DNA of 50,140 nt from Riemerella anatipestifer (GTDB taxonomy: Bacteria; Bacteroidota; Bacteroidia; Flavobacteriales; Weeksellaceae): contig NZ_QXHU01000006.1 in assembly GCF_009663465.1 (NCBI RefSeq), forward strand, positions 119,018 to 169,157, given 5' to 3'. The notes beneath the pieces are model-generated. The model did no database searches and had not been told where the DNA came from. It saw only the letters and a program-made list of their open reading frames with translations. A program made the translations under genes and the position numbers. Position 1 is the first letter of the stretch. Each line of letters begins with the position of its first letter. Positions 7,943 through 16,644 of the stretch are shown piece after piece.

Positions 7943-7950
7943 CAAATATA
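7943..7950 (-). promoter_or_regulatory. -7 box of the sdaA promoter
   Basis: TATATTTG on the minus strand, 18 bp before the ATG at 7925. No clear -33 TTG is seen. The predicted 5' leader is only about ten bases. Confidence 0.5.
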
Positions 7951-7966
7951 AAGTATTAAGGTAGGC

Positions 7967-8608
7967 TTAAAAAATTTTTCTTAAAATTTCCGATACTTCC
8001 TTCGCTTTAGTGGCTGGAAAGAGGTGCGTAGCATTCTTTATAACATAGTCTGGCTGAGAATTTTGTATTGGGAACGCGATATCTTTATCACCCATAATTT
8101 GGATAATATTTTCTGTTTTTTCAAACTCCCAATTTACAATTTTATCCAAACTCCATTTGAGATAATATGGATCTCTTACCCTAAAATATTTATCTACCCT
8201 TGGGCTATCGGCTTCTATAAATTTCCTTATAAAACTATACACAAATACGGATTTTTCCGAGAAAAAAGAAATAGGAAGAAACTTCAATAATTTGATTTTC
8301 TTGAAAAAAGAACCCACTTTTGGCATTTCGGCGTTCGATTTTATAGAGGCTAACAACACCACCTTTTCCGCAGGTTTTATTTTTTTATTGATTTCTTGAA
8401 CTATAAATCCTCCAAACGAATATCCCAAAAGTGCAAATGGTTCAGAAAAATCAATCTTCTCTGCCATTCTGCGGACATAATGCTCAAAATTCTCATTATT
8501 TTCGGGGATAAGCCACGGAATGAAAATAGGCTCTACAGTATCAGGAAACTTAATATTTTCTAAAATTTTAAAATCGGCTCCCAATCCGCTGATAATGTAT
8601 AATTTCAT
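7967..8608 (-). CDS. Alpha/beta hydrolase
   Basis: A 213-residue small alpha/beta-hydrolase. It shows the early oxyanion segment (ISGLGADFKI), the nucleophile elbow GYSFGG with Ser near residue 84, a late Asp in IIQIMGDKDIAFP, and a C-terminal catalytic His in NATHLFP. The triad is therefore complete. The late segment resembles carboxylesterases and lipid hydrolases that act on modest-sized substrates. No lid domain large enough to suggest specificity is seen. It stands upstream of sdaA on the same strand with 41 bp between, but sdaA has its own -7 box, so a functional link is not implied. Confidence 0.7.
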   Translation of the reverse strand: MKLYIISGLGADFKILENIKFPDTVEPIFIPWLIPENNENFEHYVRRMAEKIDFSEPFALLGYSFGGFIVQEINKKIKPAEKVVLLASIKSNAEMPKVGSFFKKIKLLKFLPISFFSEKSVFVYSFIRKFIEADSPRVDKYFRVRDPYYLKWSLDKIVNWEFEKTENIIQIMGDKDIAFPIQNSQPDYVIKNATHLFPATKAKEVSEILRKIF

Positions 8609-8694
8609 TTTGTTCTTTTAAGTAGTATATCTCCCAGCTTCAGCAAAATTTATGCTAAACCATCTTAGCTTCAAAAAATGCCTCCGTATAACAT

Positions 8695-8778
8695 TACTAA
8701 TATTAAAAATCAACACTTTAGCTCTACTAATATAAAATTTATGACATAAATCATAGATTTTATTTGTACTAATTCTAA
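8695..8778 (+). promoter_or_regulatory. Candidate operator region of the iron-uptake operon
   Basis: Three direct copies of TACTAATnnnAA occur upstream of the TonB receptor gene: TACTAATATTAA (8695-8706), TACTAATATAAA (8725-8736) and TACTAATTCTAA (8767-8778). Between the last two is TATGACATAAATCATA (8740-8755), an inverted repeat with a TGA-N6-TCA core as in CRP/FNR-family sites. No classical Fur box is visible. Confidence 0.4.
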
Positions 8779-8794
8779 ATTAAATTTACTTTTG
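8763..8794 (+). promoter_or_regulatory. Promoter of the TonB-DUF4374-ankyrin-DUF2271-PepSY-ApbE operon
   Basis: TTTG (8763-8766), a 20-base spacer and TACTTTTG (8787-8794) match the Bacteroidetes consensus. The -7 box ends 18 bp before the ATG at 8813. This shows that the in-frame TTG at 8792 lies inside the promoter and is not the start. Confidence 0.75.
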
Positions 8795-8812
8795 CGAAGA
8801 ATTTATTCAGCT

Positions 8813-11032
8813 ATGAAGAAATTAGCATTATATCTAGTACTCATTCCCTTTTTAGGAATCTCTCAAAACCACAAAATACATTTGAGAGATAGTACCCAAC
8901 ATAGAGATATTAAAGAAGTTAGATTTACCAAACTAAAATCTGTAAAATCCGAAATAGAAAAGAAAGGGTTTGCTGTAAACGTGATAGAAACCAAAGAGAT
9001 AGCGCTAAGAAATGTACAAACTGTAGAACTACTGGATAAAAGTGTAGGAGTAAGGGTAAGGCAAAACGGTGGATTGGGCTCTGATATCAACCTAAATATT
9101 AACGGAATGTCTGGTAACGCCATCAAAATAATGATTAACGGAGTACCTGCATCTACCTACGGAGCATCTTTTGACCTCAACAGTATCCCCACTGCAATGA
9201 TAGAAAGAGTGGAGGTCTATAAGGGCGTTGTGCCAGGAAGTATCGCTGATGATGCCTTGGGTGGTGTCATCAATATCATATTGAAAAACGACATTAAAAA
9301 TCAGTTCAACGCTTCTGTATCTTATGGGTCATTCAATACCATACAAACTCAGATGAATGGTACTTATAGAGCCTCTAAATCTGGCTTCACTACAAAATTC
9401 AATGGATTCTACAACTATTCTGACAACGATTATAAAGTATGGGGAGATTTTATAAAAATTACACTCCCTAACGGAAGAATGGAGCCTGTTGTAGCTAGAA
9501 GATTTAATGATGCTTTTTCTGCTGGAGGAATATTGGCTTCTATAGGATTCTCTAACGTAAAATGGGCTGATGAACTTATGCTTAGTTATAATAAAACTAA
9601 CTCTTATAAAGAGATACAACACGGTGTTTATATGACGATGCCTTATAAAGGTAGGTCTGTGACTTCAGATGCTGATGTACTTACTTTGGATTATCGTAAA
9701 AAGAATTTCTTATTAAAAGGGCTTGATGTTAATATACAAGGTATATACAGCCACAGAGAGCGGCTAACTAACGACACCGTAAGACATAGGTACAATTGGC
9801 TAGGAGAAGTTCTGTTAGATAGAAACCAAGGCCAACCTATACTTTCTACCACAGGAGCACAGCAAGGCAAAAGGACGATGCTCAACATCACTAGTGCCAT
9901 CTATTCTTCCAGAGCTAATGTTAGTTATAGTGTTAATCGCCATCACCGTTTTGTATTTAGCCATCTATTCCAGTCTATAAAAAGAGAGGAAGATGATGAA
10001 ATACTAACTCCCCTAGAGCGAGAGTTTACTCCTAAAAGAAACTTAGTAAAAAACATCAGCTCGTTATCGTATGAAACCAACGCTTTCAGAAATAAATTAA
10101 AAACTAACATTTACGGAAAGATTTTCCAACAAAATATAGAGCGAATAGACAATAGAGCCTATACACTTAGTAACCAAACTATTAGATACACCGAAATCAA
10201 TAATAGCACCGTTAGAGAGCATAGCTTTGGAGGTGCCCTCTCTTATCTTATAAAACCTGCCATCGTTGTTTTAGCCTCCGCAGAAAAAGCGGTAAGACTG
10301 CCTAACGAAAACGAAGTATTTGGTGAAGCTGGAGAAAATATTATCCCTAATTTTAATATTAGACCCGAAAAGAGCCATAACTATAACATTGGTTTCAAAA
10401 TAGGTCCTTATCAACTCAATCATCATAGTCTATCATTATCTTCTAACTTTTTCATAAGAGATACCAAGGACAAAATCGTAAGACGAATGGCTACTAATAT
10501 TACAGATGCTATACAAATAGAGCCTTTTGAAAACTTAGGTAAAACAATTTCCAAAGGCATAGATATAGAGTTGAACTATTTTTATAAAAAGTACCTCAAC
10601 ATTGGCGGTAATTTCTCTAAGTTTGATGCGAGATACAATAATAAATACGATAATAATGGTAATATACTAGCCCTCTATGGGAAACAACTTCCTAGAGAAC
10701 CATATATGACGGCTAATGCCTTTATTAACTATAGTCTAAATGATTTTCTCCAAAAAAAATCACAACTTAAAATGCACTATAATTTCCAATTTGTGGATAG
10801 CTTTTATAATGTTTGGATTATTAGTAAAAATATCGTAGGCTACGAAAATTTCAGAACTCCAAGACAATACTTACACGACATTGGTATGAGCTATTTCTTT
10901 CCAAATAAACAATGGGTAGTTAGCCTAGATGTAAGAAATTTATTCAACAGACAAGCGTTTGACAATTTCGCAGTACAAAAGCCAGGAAGAGCATTTTTTA
11001 TGAAAATCAATTATCAATTTAATAATCTATAA
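8813..11032 (+). CDS. TonB-dependent outer membrane receptor (iron ligand uptake)
   Basis: A 739-residue outer membrane receptor from the ATG at 8813. A signal peptide (MKKLALYLVLIPFLGISQ) leads into a short linker and a plug domain (about 45-155) with VELLDKSVGVRVRQNGG, MINGVPASTYGA and ERVEVYKGVVPGSIADDALGG. A 22-strand barrel follows, ending in the aromatic C-terminal strand AFFMKINYQF. There is no carboxypeptidase-D-like N-terminal domain and no SusD partner, so it is of the metal or siderophore type, not the glycan type. It is the first gene of an operon with a DUF4374 lipoprotein, 10 bp downstream, and a reductase. That matches the Bacteroides XusA receptor for foreign siderophores. The ligand (siderophore, haem or other) is not determined by the sequence. 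Confidence 0.85.
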   Translation: MKKLALYLVLIPFLGISQNHKIHLRDSTQHRDIKEVRFTKLKSVKSEIEKKGFAVNVIETKEIALRNVQTVELLDKSVGVRVRQNGGLGSDINLNINGMSGNAIKIMINGVPASTYGASFDLNSIPTAMIERVEVYKGVVPGSIADDALGGVINIILKNDIKNQFNASVSYGSFNTIQTQMNGTYRASKSGFTTKFNGFYNYSDNDYKVWGDFIKITLPNGRMEPVVARRFNDAFSAGGILASIGFSNVKWADELMLSYNKTNSYKEIQHGVYMTMPYKGRSVTSDADVLTLDYRKKNFLLKGLDVNIQGIYSHRERLTNDTVRHRYNWLGEVLLDRNQGQPILSTTGAQQGKRTMLNITSAIYSSRANVSYSVNRHHRFVFSHLFQSIKREEDDEILTPLEREFTPKRNLVKNISSLSYETNAFRNKLKTNIYGKIFQQNIERIDNRAYTLSNQTIRYTEINNSTVREHSFGGALSYLIKPAIVVLASAEKAVRLPNENEVFGEAGENIIPNFNIRPEKSHNYNIGFKIGPYQLNHHSLSLSSNFFIRDTKDKIVRRMATNITDAIQIEPFENLGKTISKGIDIELNYFYKKYLNIGGNFSKFDARYNNKYDNNGNILALYGKQLPREPYMTANAFINYSLNDFLQKKSQLKMHYNFQFVDSFYNVWIISKNIVGYENFRTPRQYLHDIGMSYFFPNKQWVVSLDVRNLFNRQAFDNFAVQKPGRAFFMKINYQFNNL

Positions 11033-11042
11033 TTTAAAAAAA

Positions 11043-12386
11043 ATGAAAAGACAAATTTTAAATTTAGCTAAGCCTGCATTATTTCTAGGATTAGCATTAG
11101 GACTTACTAGTTGTAATAGAGACGAACCTGCTACAACAACCCCTGAAACTCCTACCTCTGAAAGAATGATTACTATAGCAGGAGCCATTATGGGACAAAA
11201 TGCAGGAGATGGTAACGGTGGTACTATTCTTTACTCTATTTCTAAACAAGATGCTAAAGACCCCAACAAGAGTTTCAACATTTTTGAAAATGGTTTCTTA
11301 GTAAGGTCTGAAAGAACCGCAAGATTACAATCTTCCGAAGACGGCACAGTTATGTTTAATATCGCCTATGCTGGAGCTAACGGCGGCGAATACTCTAGAT
11401 ACAAAGTAAAAGGAGGTAATGTGTTTGAGGAATTTGGTGCTAAAGCTGATATCTCTCAATATGCTACCAATGCCCCTAGATGGGTAAAACTATTTGATGG
11501 AGACAAAACAGGGGTAGCCGTAAATGTACAAGCTCCAGTTGTGAAAACAGGAGAAAACAATGTGTACCAATACACTAGAGGCATCGCTAGTATTGTATCG
11601 CTAGACCTACAAGAATCTCTCATCACTAATAATACTTCTTTTGAGATACCACTTAGTGCAGAAGAAGAAAAGCTAGGGCATCACATCTTTAGACTAGATG
11701 CTCCTACTCTGAACAAAGCTAAAAACAAACTTATTATAGGTACTTGGTTAAGAAAAACCAACCCTTCTACTGGAACTAACGAAAGAACTTTTGAAAGATT
11801 AGGCTCTAAATCGGTTATCGTAGATTACCCTTCACTTAAAAACCCTAAAGTGATTACCTCTACAGTAGGCTTTGGGGATACTAGTGGCTACAGAAGTTTC
11901 AATAGCTTCCTAGGAGAAGATGGTAACATCTACCAAGCGACACAAAGAGATTCTAAAGGCTCTCATATCCTAAAAATTAATTCAGACAACGAATACGATA
12001 ATTCTTATGTATTCAGTCTAGATGCTGCTTTGGGCGTTAAAGGCACTTATATAGAATGTTGGAGATATGCTGGTAATGGCATTGCTTATGTTATGTACAC
12101 TCATACAGATGCACCTACCTCTGCCACTACCAATTTAAAACAAAGTTTCTTAGCTAGAGTAGATTTAAAAGCTAAAACTGCCTCTAAAGTAGATTTACCT
12201 TACGATGCAGATTTATACTTCTTCCAATACCAAGGTATGGTAGTAGATGGCGACGAAGTATTTATTACCTTTGCACCTGTAGGTAAAGATGGTAACATCT
12301 ACATACTTAACAGCAAAACTGGAAGCGTAACCAAAGGAGCTAGATTGATTAACAAAACTGGAAATCACTTCATAGGAGCTTTCTAA
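11043..12386 (+). CDS. DUF4374 surface lipoprotein, XusB-like ligand-binding partner
   Basis: A 447-residue lipoprotein. The signal peptide ends in a lipobox (LGLTSC) with the lipidated Cys near residue 24, followed by acidic NRDEP, a context typical of surface-exposed Bacteroidetes lipoproteins. The rest is a DUF4374 domain, expected to be a beta-propeller from its repeated strand-rich blocks such as GAIMGQNAGDGNGG, GYRSFNSFLGEDGNIYQATQ and VVDGDEVFITFAP. DUF4374 includes XusB of Bacteroides thetaiotaomicron, which binds enterobactin-type siderophores at the cell surface and hands them to the receptor XusA. The gene follows the receptor by 10 bp and precedes a hairpin that may limit downstream transcription. 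Confidence 0.8.
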   Translation: MKRQILNLAKPALFLGLALGLTSCNRDEPATTTPETPTSERMITIAGAIMGQNAGDGNGGTILYSISKQDAKDPNKSFNIFENGFLVRSERTARLQSSEDGTVMFNIAYAGANGGEYSRYKVKGGNVFEEFGAKADISQYATNAPRWVKLFDGDKTGVAVNVQAPVVKTGENNVYQYTRGIASIVSLDLQESLITNNTSFEIPLSAEEEKLGHHIFRLDAPTLNKAKNKLIIGTWLRKTNPSTGTNERTFERLGSKSVIVDYPSLKNPKVITSTVGFGDTSGYRSFNSFLGEDGNIYQATQRDSKGSHILKINSDNEYDNSYVFSLDAALGVKGTYIECWRYAGNGIAYVMYTHTDAPTSATTNLKQSFLARVDLKAKTASKVDLPYDADLYFFQYQGMVVDGDEVFITFAPVGKDGNIYILNSKTGSVTKGARLINKTGNHFIGAF

Positions 12387-12405
12387 CTTACTTGCTTTCA
12401 ATATA

Positions 12406-12448
12406 AAATCGGGAGTTAGAGCTATTTATTCTCTACTCCTGATTTTTT
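12406..12448 (+). terminator. Intra-operon hairpin, partial terminator or attenuator
   Basis: AAATCGGGAGT (12406-12416) pairs with ACTCCTGATTT (12435-12445) with one G-U pair and an 18-base loop, followed by a run of T. It sits in the only sizeable gap (90 bp) of the operon, between the DUF4374 lipoprotein and the ankyrin gene. Partial read-through would give more receptor and lipoprotein than electron-transfer proteins. Confidence 0.6.
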
Positions 12449-12476
12449 CGCTTATCAATCATTAAATCATTAAAAA

Positions 12477-13967
12477 ATGAAAATTAAAAAATTTTTAGCA
12501 TTAGGACTAGGGCTTATCTTCTCTCATGCTATCGCACAAAACACTCTTCTAGAAAGAAATTTCTGGGAAAACAAACCTCAACTAGAAACCGTAAAAGCCG
12601 AAATAAAAAAAGGAAATAACCCTGCCGAAGCCAATCCTGCCAACTTTGATGCTACTACTCTTGCCATTCTTCAAAATGCTCCTATAGAAGTTATAAAATA
12701 CCTTATAGACCTTGAAGGAAATGGCATCACGAAAAGCACTCACGACAGTAGAACTTACCTTCATTGGGCAGCGTTTAAAGGCAATGCAGAACTTACCGAA
12801 TGGCTTTTGAAAAAAGGAGCTTCTGTACAGCATACCGATAGTAGAGGTAATACACCTTTAGCCTATGCTACATTGGGCGGACTTAAAGACACCAAAATTT
12901 ACGACCTCTTTTTAAACCACGGAGTTAACATCAGACAAAAGTATAAAGACGGAGCCGAAATTTTCCATTATGCTATTTCTAACGATGATGAAAACTTAAC
13001 CATTACAAACTATTTTCTAAGCAAAGGTGTTCCTCTAGAGGTTAAAGATAATCTTGGTAGAAACATTGCCGATTATGCTTCCAAAGGACAAAATCTTAAC
13101 TTACTAAAAAAACTTATCGAAAAAGGTATTAAACCTAGCTCCGAAGCCTTATTATTCGCAGCAAGAGGAAGTAAAAAATGGCAAGAAGTTGCTCCTTTCT
13201 TCAATTTCCTCATCAACGACCTTAAAATATCTATCAACACGACAGATGCCGAAGGTAATAATGCCCTACATCACGCACTTTCGGGTAGAGGAATCAATGA
13301 CGATATGGTACAATTTCTTATAGAACAAGGCACTTCTTACGAACAAGCGAACCAAGAAGGAGAAACTCCTCTAATGAAGGCTATCCAAAGGAATAAAACT
13401 AATTTAGTTCAACTTATGCTTTCCAAAGGAGTGGATAAAATAAATGCTACTAACAAGAAAGGTATATCTGCTCTAAGTTTCGGTGTGCAATATGCCAGTC
13501 CAGAACTTGTAGAAACCCTTATCAAGAAGGGAGCAGACATCAATACAACAGACCAAAAAGGAAATCATCTGGGGCTTTATCTTGTAGAATCTTACAATAA
13601 ACGAGATAAAAATGCGTTAGAAAGCATCATTTCAAAAATAAAAATACTTACAGACAAAGGGGTTGATTTAACTAAGCCTCAAGAAGACGGAAATACATTG
13701 GCTCATTTGGTAGTCCAAAAACAAGAGCCTAAATTATTAGCTGTAATGAAACCTTACATTAAAGACATCAACGCTAAAAACAACGAAGGCTTAACTGCAT
13801 TACACCTCTCTGCAATGATAAGCAAAGATTTAGAAATGATAAAACTATTGCTAGAAAACGGAAGCGATAAATCCTTAAAAACATCATTAGACGAAACCGC
13901 TTACGACCTAGCCATAGAGAACGAAATCTTAGGGAAAAATAAATCAGAATTAGAATTTTTAAAATAA
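12477..13967 (+). CDS. Secreted ankyrin-repeat protein in the iron-uptake operon
   Basis: A 496-residue protein with a clear signal peptide (MKIKKFLALGLGLIFSHAIAQ), so it is exported to the periplasm. The mature part is an ankyrin solenoid of about ten or more repeats. Examples are SRTYLHWAAFKGNAELTEWL, GNTPLAYATLGGL, GNNALHHALSG, GETPLMKAIQRNK, KGISALSFGVQYA and GLTALHLSAMISK, spaced by about 33 residues. It is a protein-binding scaffold with no catalytic domain. Ankyrin proteins of this kind are often encoded beside TonB/PepSY iron genes in Flavobacteriia. A role holding the periplasmic flavoprotein near receptor or reductase is inference. It starts 90 bp after the DUF4374 gene and ends 8 bp before the DUF2271 gene. 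Confidence 0.8.
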   Translation: MKIKKFLALGLGLIFSHAIAQNTLLERNFWENKPQLETVKAEIKKGNNPAEANPANFDATTLAILQNAPIEVIKYLIDLEGNGITKSTHDSRTYLHWAAFKGNAELTEWLLKKGASVQHTDSRGNTPLAYATLGGLKDTKIYDLFLNHGVNIRQKYKDGAEIFHYAISNDDENLTITNYFLSKGVPLEVKDNLGRNIADYASKGQNLNLLKKLIEKGIKPSSEALLFAARGSKKWQEVAPFFNFLINDLKISINTTDAEGNNALHHALSGRGINDDMVQFLIEQGTSYEQANQEGETPLMKAIQRNKTNLVQLMLSKGVDKINATNKKGISALSFGVQYASPELVETLIKKGADINTTDQKGNHLGLYLVESYNKRDKNALESIISKIKILTDKGVDLTKPQEDGNTLAHLVVQKQEPKLLAVMKPYIKDINAKNNEGLTALHLSAMISKDLEMIKLLLENGSDKSLKTSLDETAYDLAIENEILGKNKSELEFLK

Positions 13968-13975
13968 ATTAAAGA

Positions 13976-14455
13976 ATGAAATTATTATTAAAAAATAGTT
14001 TAATCTTAGCTTTTACACTGGTAAGCACATTAGCTTTAGCTCAAAAAACAAATTATAAATGTATGCTCCAACTCAAAAATTACAAAGGAGAAGGTGCCTA
14101 CATTGTAGCATCTCTAGTCAATGCTAAAGGAGCTTATATAAAGACACTAGCCGTAATGGGCGATGATGCCGAATGGTACAATACACTTAAAGAGTGGCAT
14201 AAGTTCCAAAAAGTTAAAAAAGAAAAACTAGATGCCATCACAGGAGCCTCTGTATCTCCTGGAAACAGAGCTGCCAAAGTTTTTGAAATAGACTCCCAAT
14301 GGATGAACAAAGGCTTTAAAATAAGATTTGAATCTGCTGTGGAAGACCAAGACTACCATATAAAAGATGTAGAAATTCCACTTACAGATGCAGAAATCAG
14401 TCAAAAATATGAAGGTAAGGGCTACATAAGATTTATTAAACTTAATAAAATTTAA
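13976..14455 (+). CDS. DUF2271 periplasmic flavoprotein with an ApbE flavinylation motif
   Basis: A 159-residue exported protein (signal peptide to about residue 22, LALAQ). The DUF2271 domain contains WYNTLKEWHKF (67-77) and DAITGASVSPG (86-96). The D-x-x-S/T-G-A-S/T pattern of this second block is the recognition site of ApbE FMN transferases, with Ser92 as the expected FMN attachment residue. An ApbE gene lies two genes downstream in the same operon. DUF2271 proteins have been linked by comparative genomics to extracytosolic flavin electron transfer. The likely role is to accept electrons from the membrane reductase encoded 5 bp downstream and pass them to ferric iron in the periplasm. The attachment itself is not proven by sequence. 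Confidence 0.75.
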   Translation: MKLLLKNSLILAFTLVSTLALAQKTNYKCMLQLKNYKGEGAYIVASLVNAKGAYIKTLAVMGDDAEWYNTLKEWHKFQKVKKEKLDAITGASVSPGNRAAKVFEIDSQWMNKGFKIRFESAVEDQDYHIKDVEIPLTDAEISQKYEGKGYIRFIKLNKI

Positions 14456-14460
14456 TTTAG

Positions 14461-16644
14461 ATGAAGACGGCTATTTGGCGTTATTTACACTTGGGTTTAG
14501 CTTGTTCTATTTCTACTTTACTCATTATAGCCTCCGTTACAGGAGGCATTTTGGCATTAGACGAAATGGTAAAAAAATCTGAATATAAAGCACACCAATT
14601 TCCTGCTCACATTTCCATTTCTGATGCCATTAAAAACATCAAACCTTCTTTTTCTGAAATACAAGAACTAAAAGTAGAACAACAAGTACTTATCGTAGAG
14701 GGATTTAACCAAGACCTCAACACCGTTGTAAGCATTACCAACCCATCTAATGGCAAACTTATAGCACCACCTAGAAAAAGCCACCAATGGGTCAATTGGG
14801 CGAATACCTTACACCGTTCTTTATTCTTACACGAGCTAGGCAGAGGCATCATAGGAGCTACCTCCTGCCTATTTTTACTGTCTATTTTGTCTGGTGGGAT
14901 ATTGCTTTACAGAAGACAAAGCAACCGCTTACTATACAATGCTAAAACAAATACCAAAGTAGATTTCATACACTTTATAGGTGGAAAATGGCTAGGTATT
15001 CCCCTATTCATCATCGCATTTACGGGGAGTATCCTGTTCCTTTTTAGATTTGAGGTACTACGCTCTACGCCTGCTCCAGTAGAAACTTTCAAAACCAAAT
15101 CAAAGAACACCTCTTCTCCATCAGAGTTTGAAATATTCAAAAATACCCCTCTCACAGAGGTTAAAAAATTGAGTTTCCCACTTTTTGAAGATGAGGAAGA
15201 ATATTACAAACTTACTACCAAAGAAGCAACTTTCACCATCAATCAATTTACAGGAGAAATTATATCAAAACAAAACCAAACACCACTACAAAATTTTGAA
15301 GGTCTTAATAAGACTATCCACACAGGCGAAATCCATTTTATATGGGCAATAGTTTTATTTTTCAGCAGCCTTAGCATCCCTCTCTTTATATTTTCTGGCA
15401 TCTTACTTTGGTGGAGGAGAAAAAAGAAGAAAATTAAAAATCCGTTCCAAGCCAATCAAGCAGAATACATCATTCTAGCAGGTACTGATGGTGGCACTAC
15501 TCTAGAATTTGCCAATAAAATTCATCAGCAATTTTTAGACTTAGGTCTCCGCTCCTATCTTACCGAAATGAACCACTACACCACCTATCCTAAAGGGCGT
15601 TTTTTACTATGTTTCGCCTCCACCTATGGTGATGGAGAAGCTCCTTCTAGTGCTATATATTTTGAAAAAAAACTAAATACCATTGTACAACCTCACAAAA
15701 TGAAATACAGCATCGTGGGATTTGGCTCTATAAATTATCCTAAATACAATGCTTACGCTACGCATATCGCCTCTATTTTGGAAGAAAAAGAAACTTTTGA
15801 AAATGCTTTACCAATAGTAAAAGTAAACCAAAAATCACCAACAGCATTTCTAGAATGGGTACAGTATTGGAATGAATATTTCCCAGAATATCAGCTCAAT
15901 ACTTCGGAATCTTTTTACAGATTAAAACTCAAAAAAAAGATAAAACTTAAAGTGTTAGACAAAACCGAAGTGTGTACACATAACCAATTATTTAAAATAA
16001 ACCTTAAACCTCTTGTTAAAATACCACTTCGGTCTGGGGATTTGCTAGAAATAACACCTATGGAAAACCAACCTAGACTCTACTCTGTCGCTAAACAAAA
16101 TAATTCTATAACTCTATGGGTAAAACTTATCCCTAACGGATTGGGGTCTAATTTTCTCTATAATTTAGCCATAGGTGATAAACTTAAAGCAACACCTATC
16201 CAAAACAAACATTTCCGTTTTCCTAAAAAAGCAAAATCTGTCCATCTAATATCCAACGGTACTGGTATTGCTCCATTTTTGGGTATGATAGCCGAAAATA
16301 CTTCTTTAACAAAAATCTATCTCTACGGTGGATTTAGACATCGTACCTCCATTATTTCTGAAATAGAAAAAGACTTAAACCATTACATCAAAAATAATCA
16401 ACTGACTAGCTATCAGTTAGCATTTTCTAGAGATACTAATGGCAATAGAATTACTAAATATATAATAGATGATTTGGCACAGATAATAGCCTCGCTAGAA
16501 AATGGTGGCACTATGATGGTATGTGGTTCTGTAGAACTTCTATCAGATATAGAAACCGCTATCAACAACTATTCTGAAAAACACCATACTCCTAATTACA
16601 CCTATTTTAAAAATCACCATCAAATCTTAACTGATGTTTACTAA
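14461..16644 (+). CDS. PepSY-TM / flavodoxin / ferredoxin-NADP reductase fusion (transmembrane ferric reductase)
   Basis: A 727-residue inner-membrane electron-transfer protein. The PepSY-TM half has four membrane segments (about 8-32, 128-150, 175-197 and 291-317). It carries possible haem-ligand histidines on opposite sides (NTLHRSLFLHELGRG near 115-129, DFIHFIGG near 169-174, HTGEIHF near 287-293). After an RRKKKK stop-transfer comes a flavodoxin-like domain (about 335-475; ILAGTDGGTT and FASTYGDGEAPSS as FMN loops). A reductase module follows with the FAD motif RLYS, SNGTGIAPF for the nucleotide and MVCGS near the end. It would carry electrons from cytosolic NAD(P)H across the membrane. 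This corresponds to XusC with an added sulfite-reductase-like flavoprotein half. It overlaps apbE by 11 bp. Confidence 0.8.
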   Translation: MKTAIWRYLHLGLACSISTLLIIASVTGGILALDEMVKKSEYKAHQFPAHISISDAIKNIKPSFSEIQELKVEQQVLIVEGFNQDLNTVVSITNPSNGKLIAPPRKSHQWVNWANTLHRSLFLHELGRGIIGATSCLFLLSILSGGILLYRRQSNRLLYNAKTNTKVDFIHFIGGKWLGIPLFIIAFTGSILFLFRFEVLRSTPAPVETFKTKSKNTSSPSEFEIFKNTPLTEVKKLSFPLFEDEEEYYKLTTKEATFTINQFTGEIISKQNQTPLQNFEGLNKTIHTGEIHFIWAIVLFFSSLSIPLFIFSGILLWWRRKKKKIKNPFQANQAEYIILAGTDGGTTLEFANKIHQQFLDLGLRSYLTEMNHYTTYPKGRFLLCFASTYGDGEAPSSAIYFEKKLNTIVQPHKMKYSIVGFGSINYPKYNAYATHIASILEEKETFENALPIVKVNQKSPTAFLEWVQYWNEYFPEYQLNTSESFYRLKLKKKIKLKVLDKTEVCTHNQLFKINLKPLVKIPLRSGDLLEITPMENQPRLYSVAKQNNSITLWVKLIPNGLGSNFLYNLAIGDKLKATPIQNKHFRFPKKAKSVHLISNGTGIAPFLGMIAENTSLTKIYLYGGFRHRTSIISEIEKDLNHYIKNNQLTSYQLAFSRDTNGNRITKYIIDDLAQIIASLENGGTMMVCGSVELLSDIETAINNYSEKHHTPNYTYFKNHHQILTDVY

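Noticed and set aside
7669-7959. Long antisense frames over sdaA and other genes
   Set aside because: Shadow frames of conserved coding sequence with no family features, promoter or codon support.
8792-8812. TTG start seven codons upstream of the TonB receptor
   Set aside because: It overlaps the TACTTTTG promoter box, and the ATG at 8813 begins a clean signal peptide.
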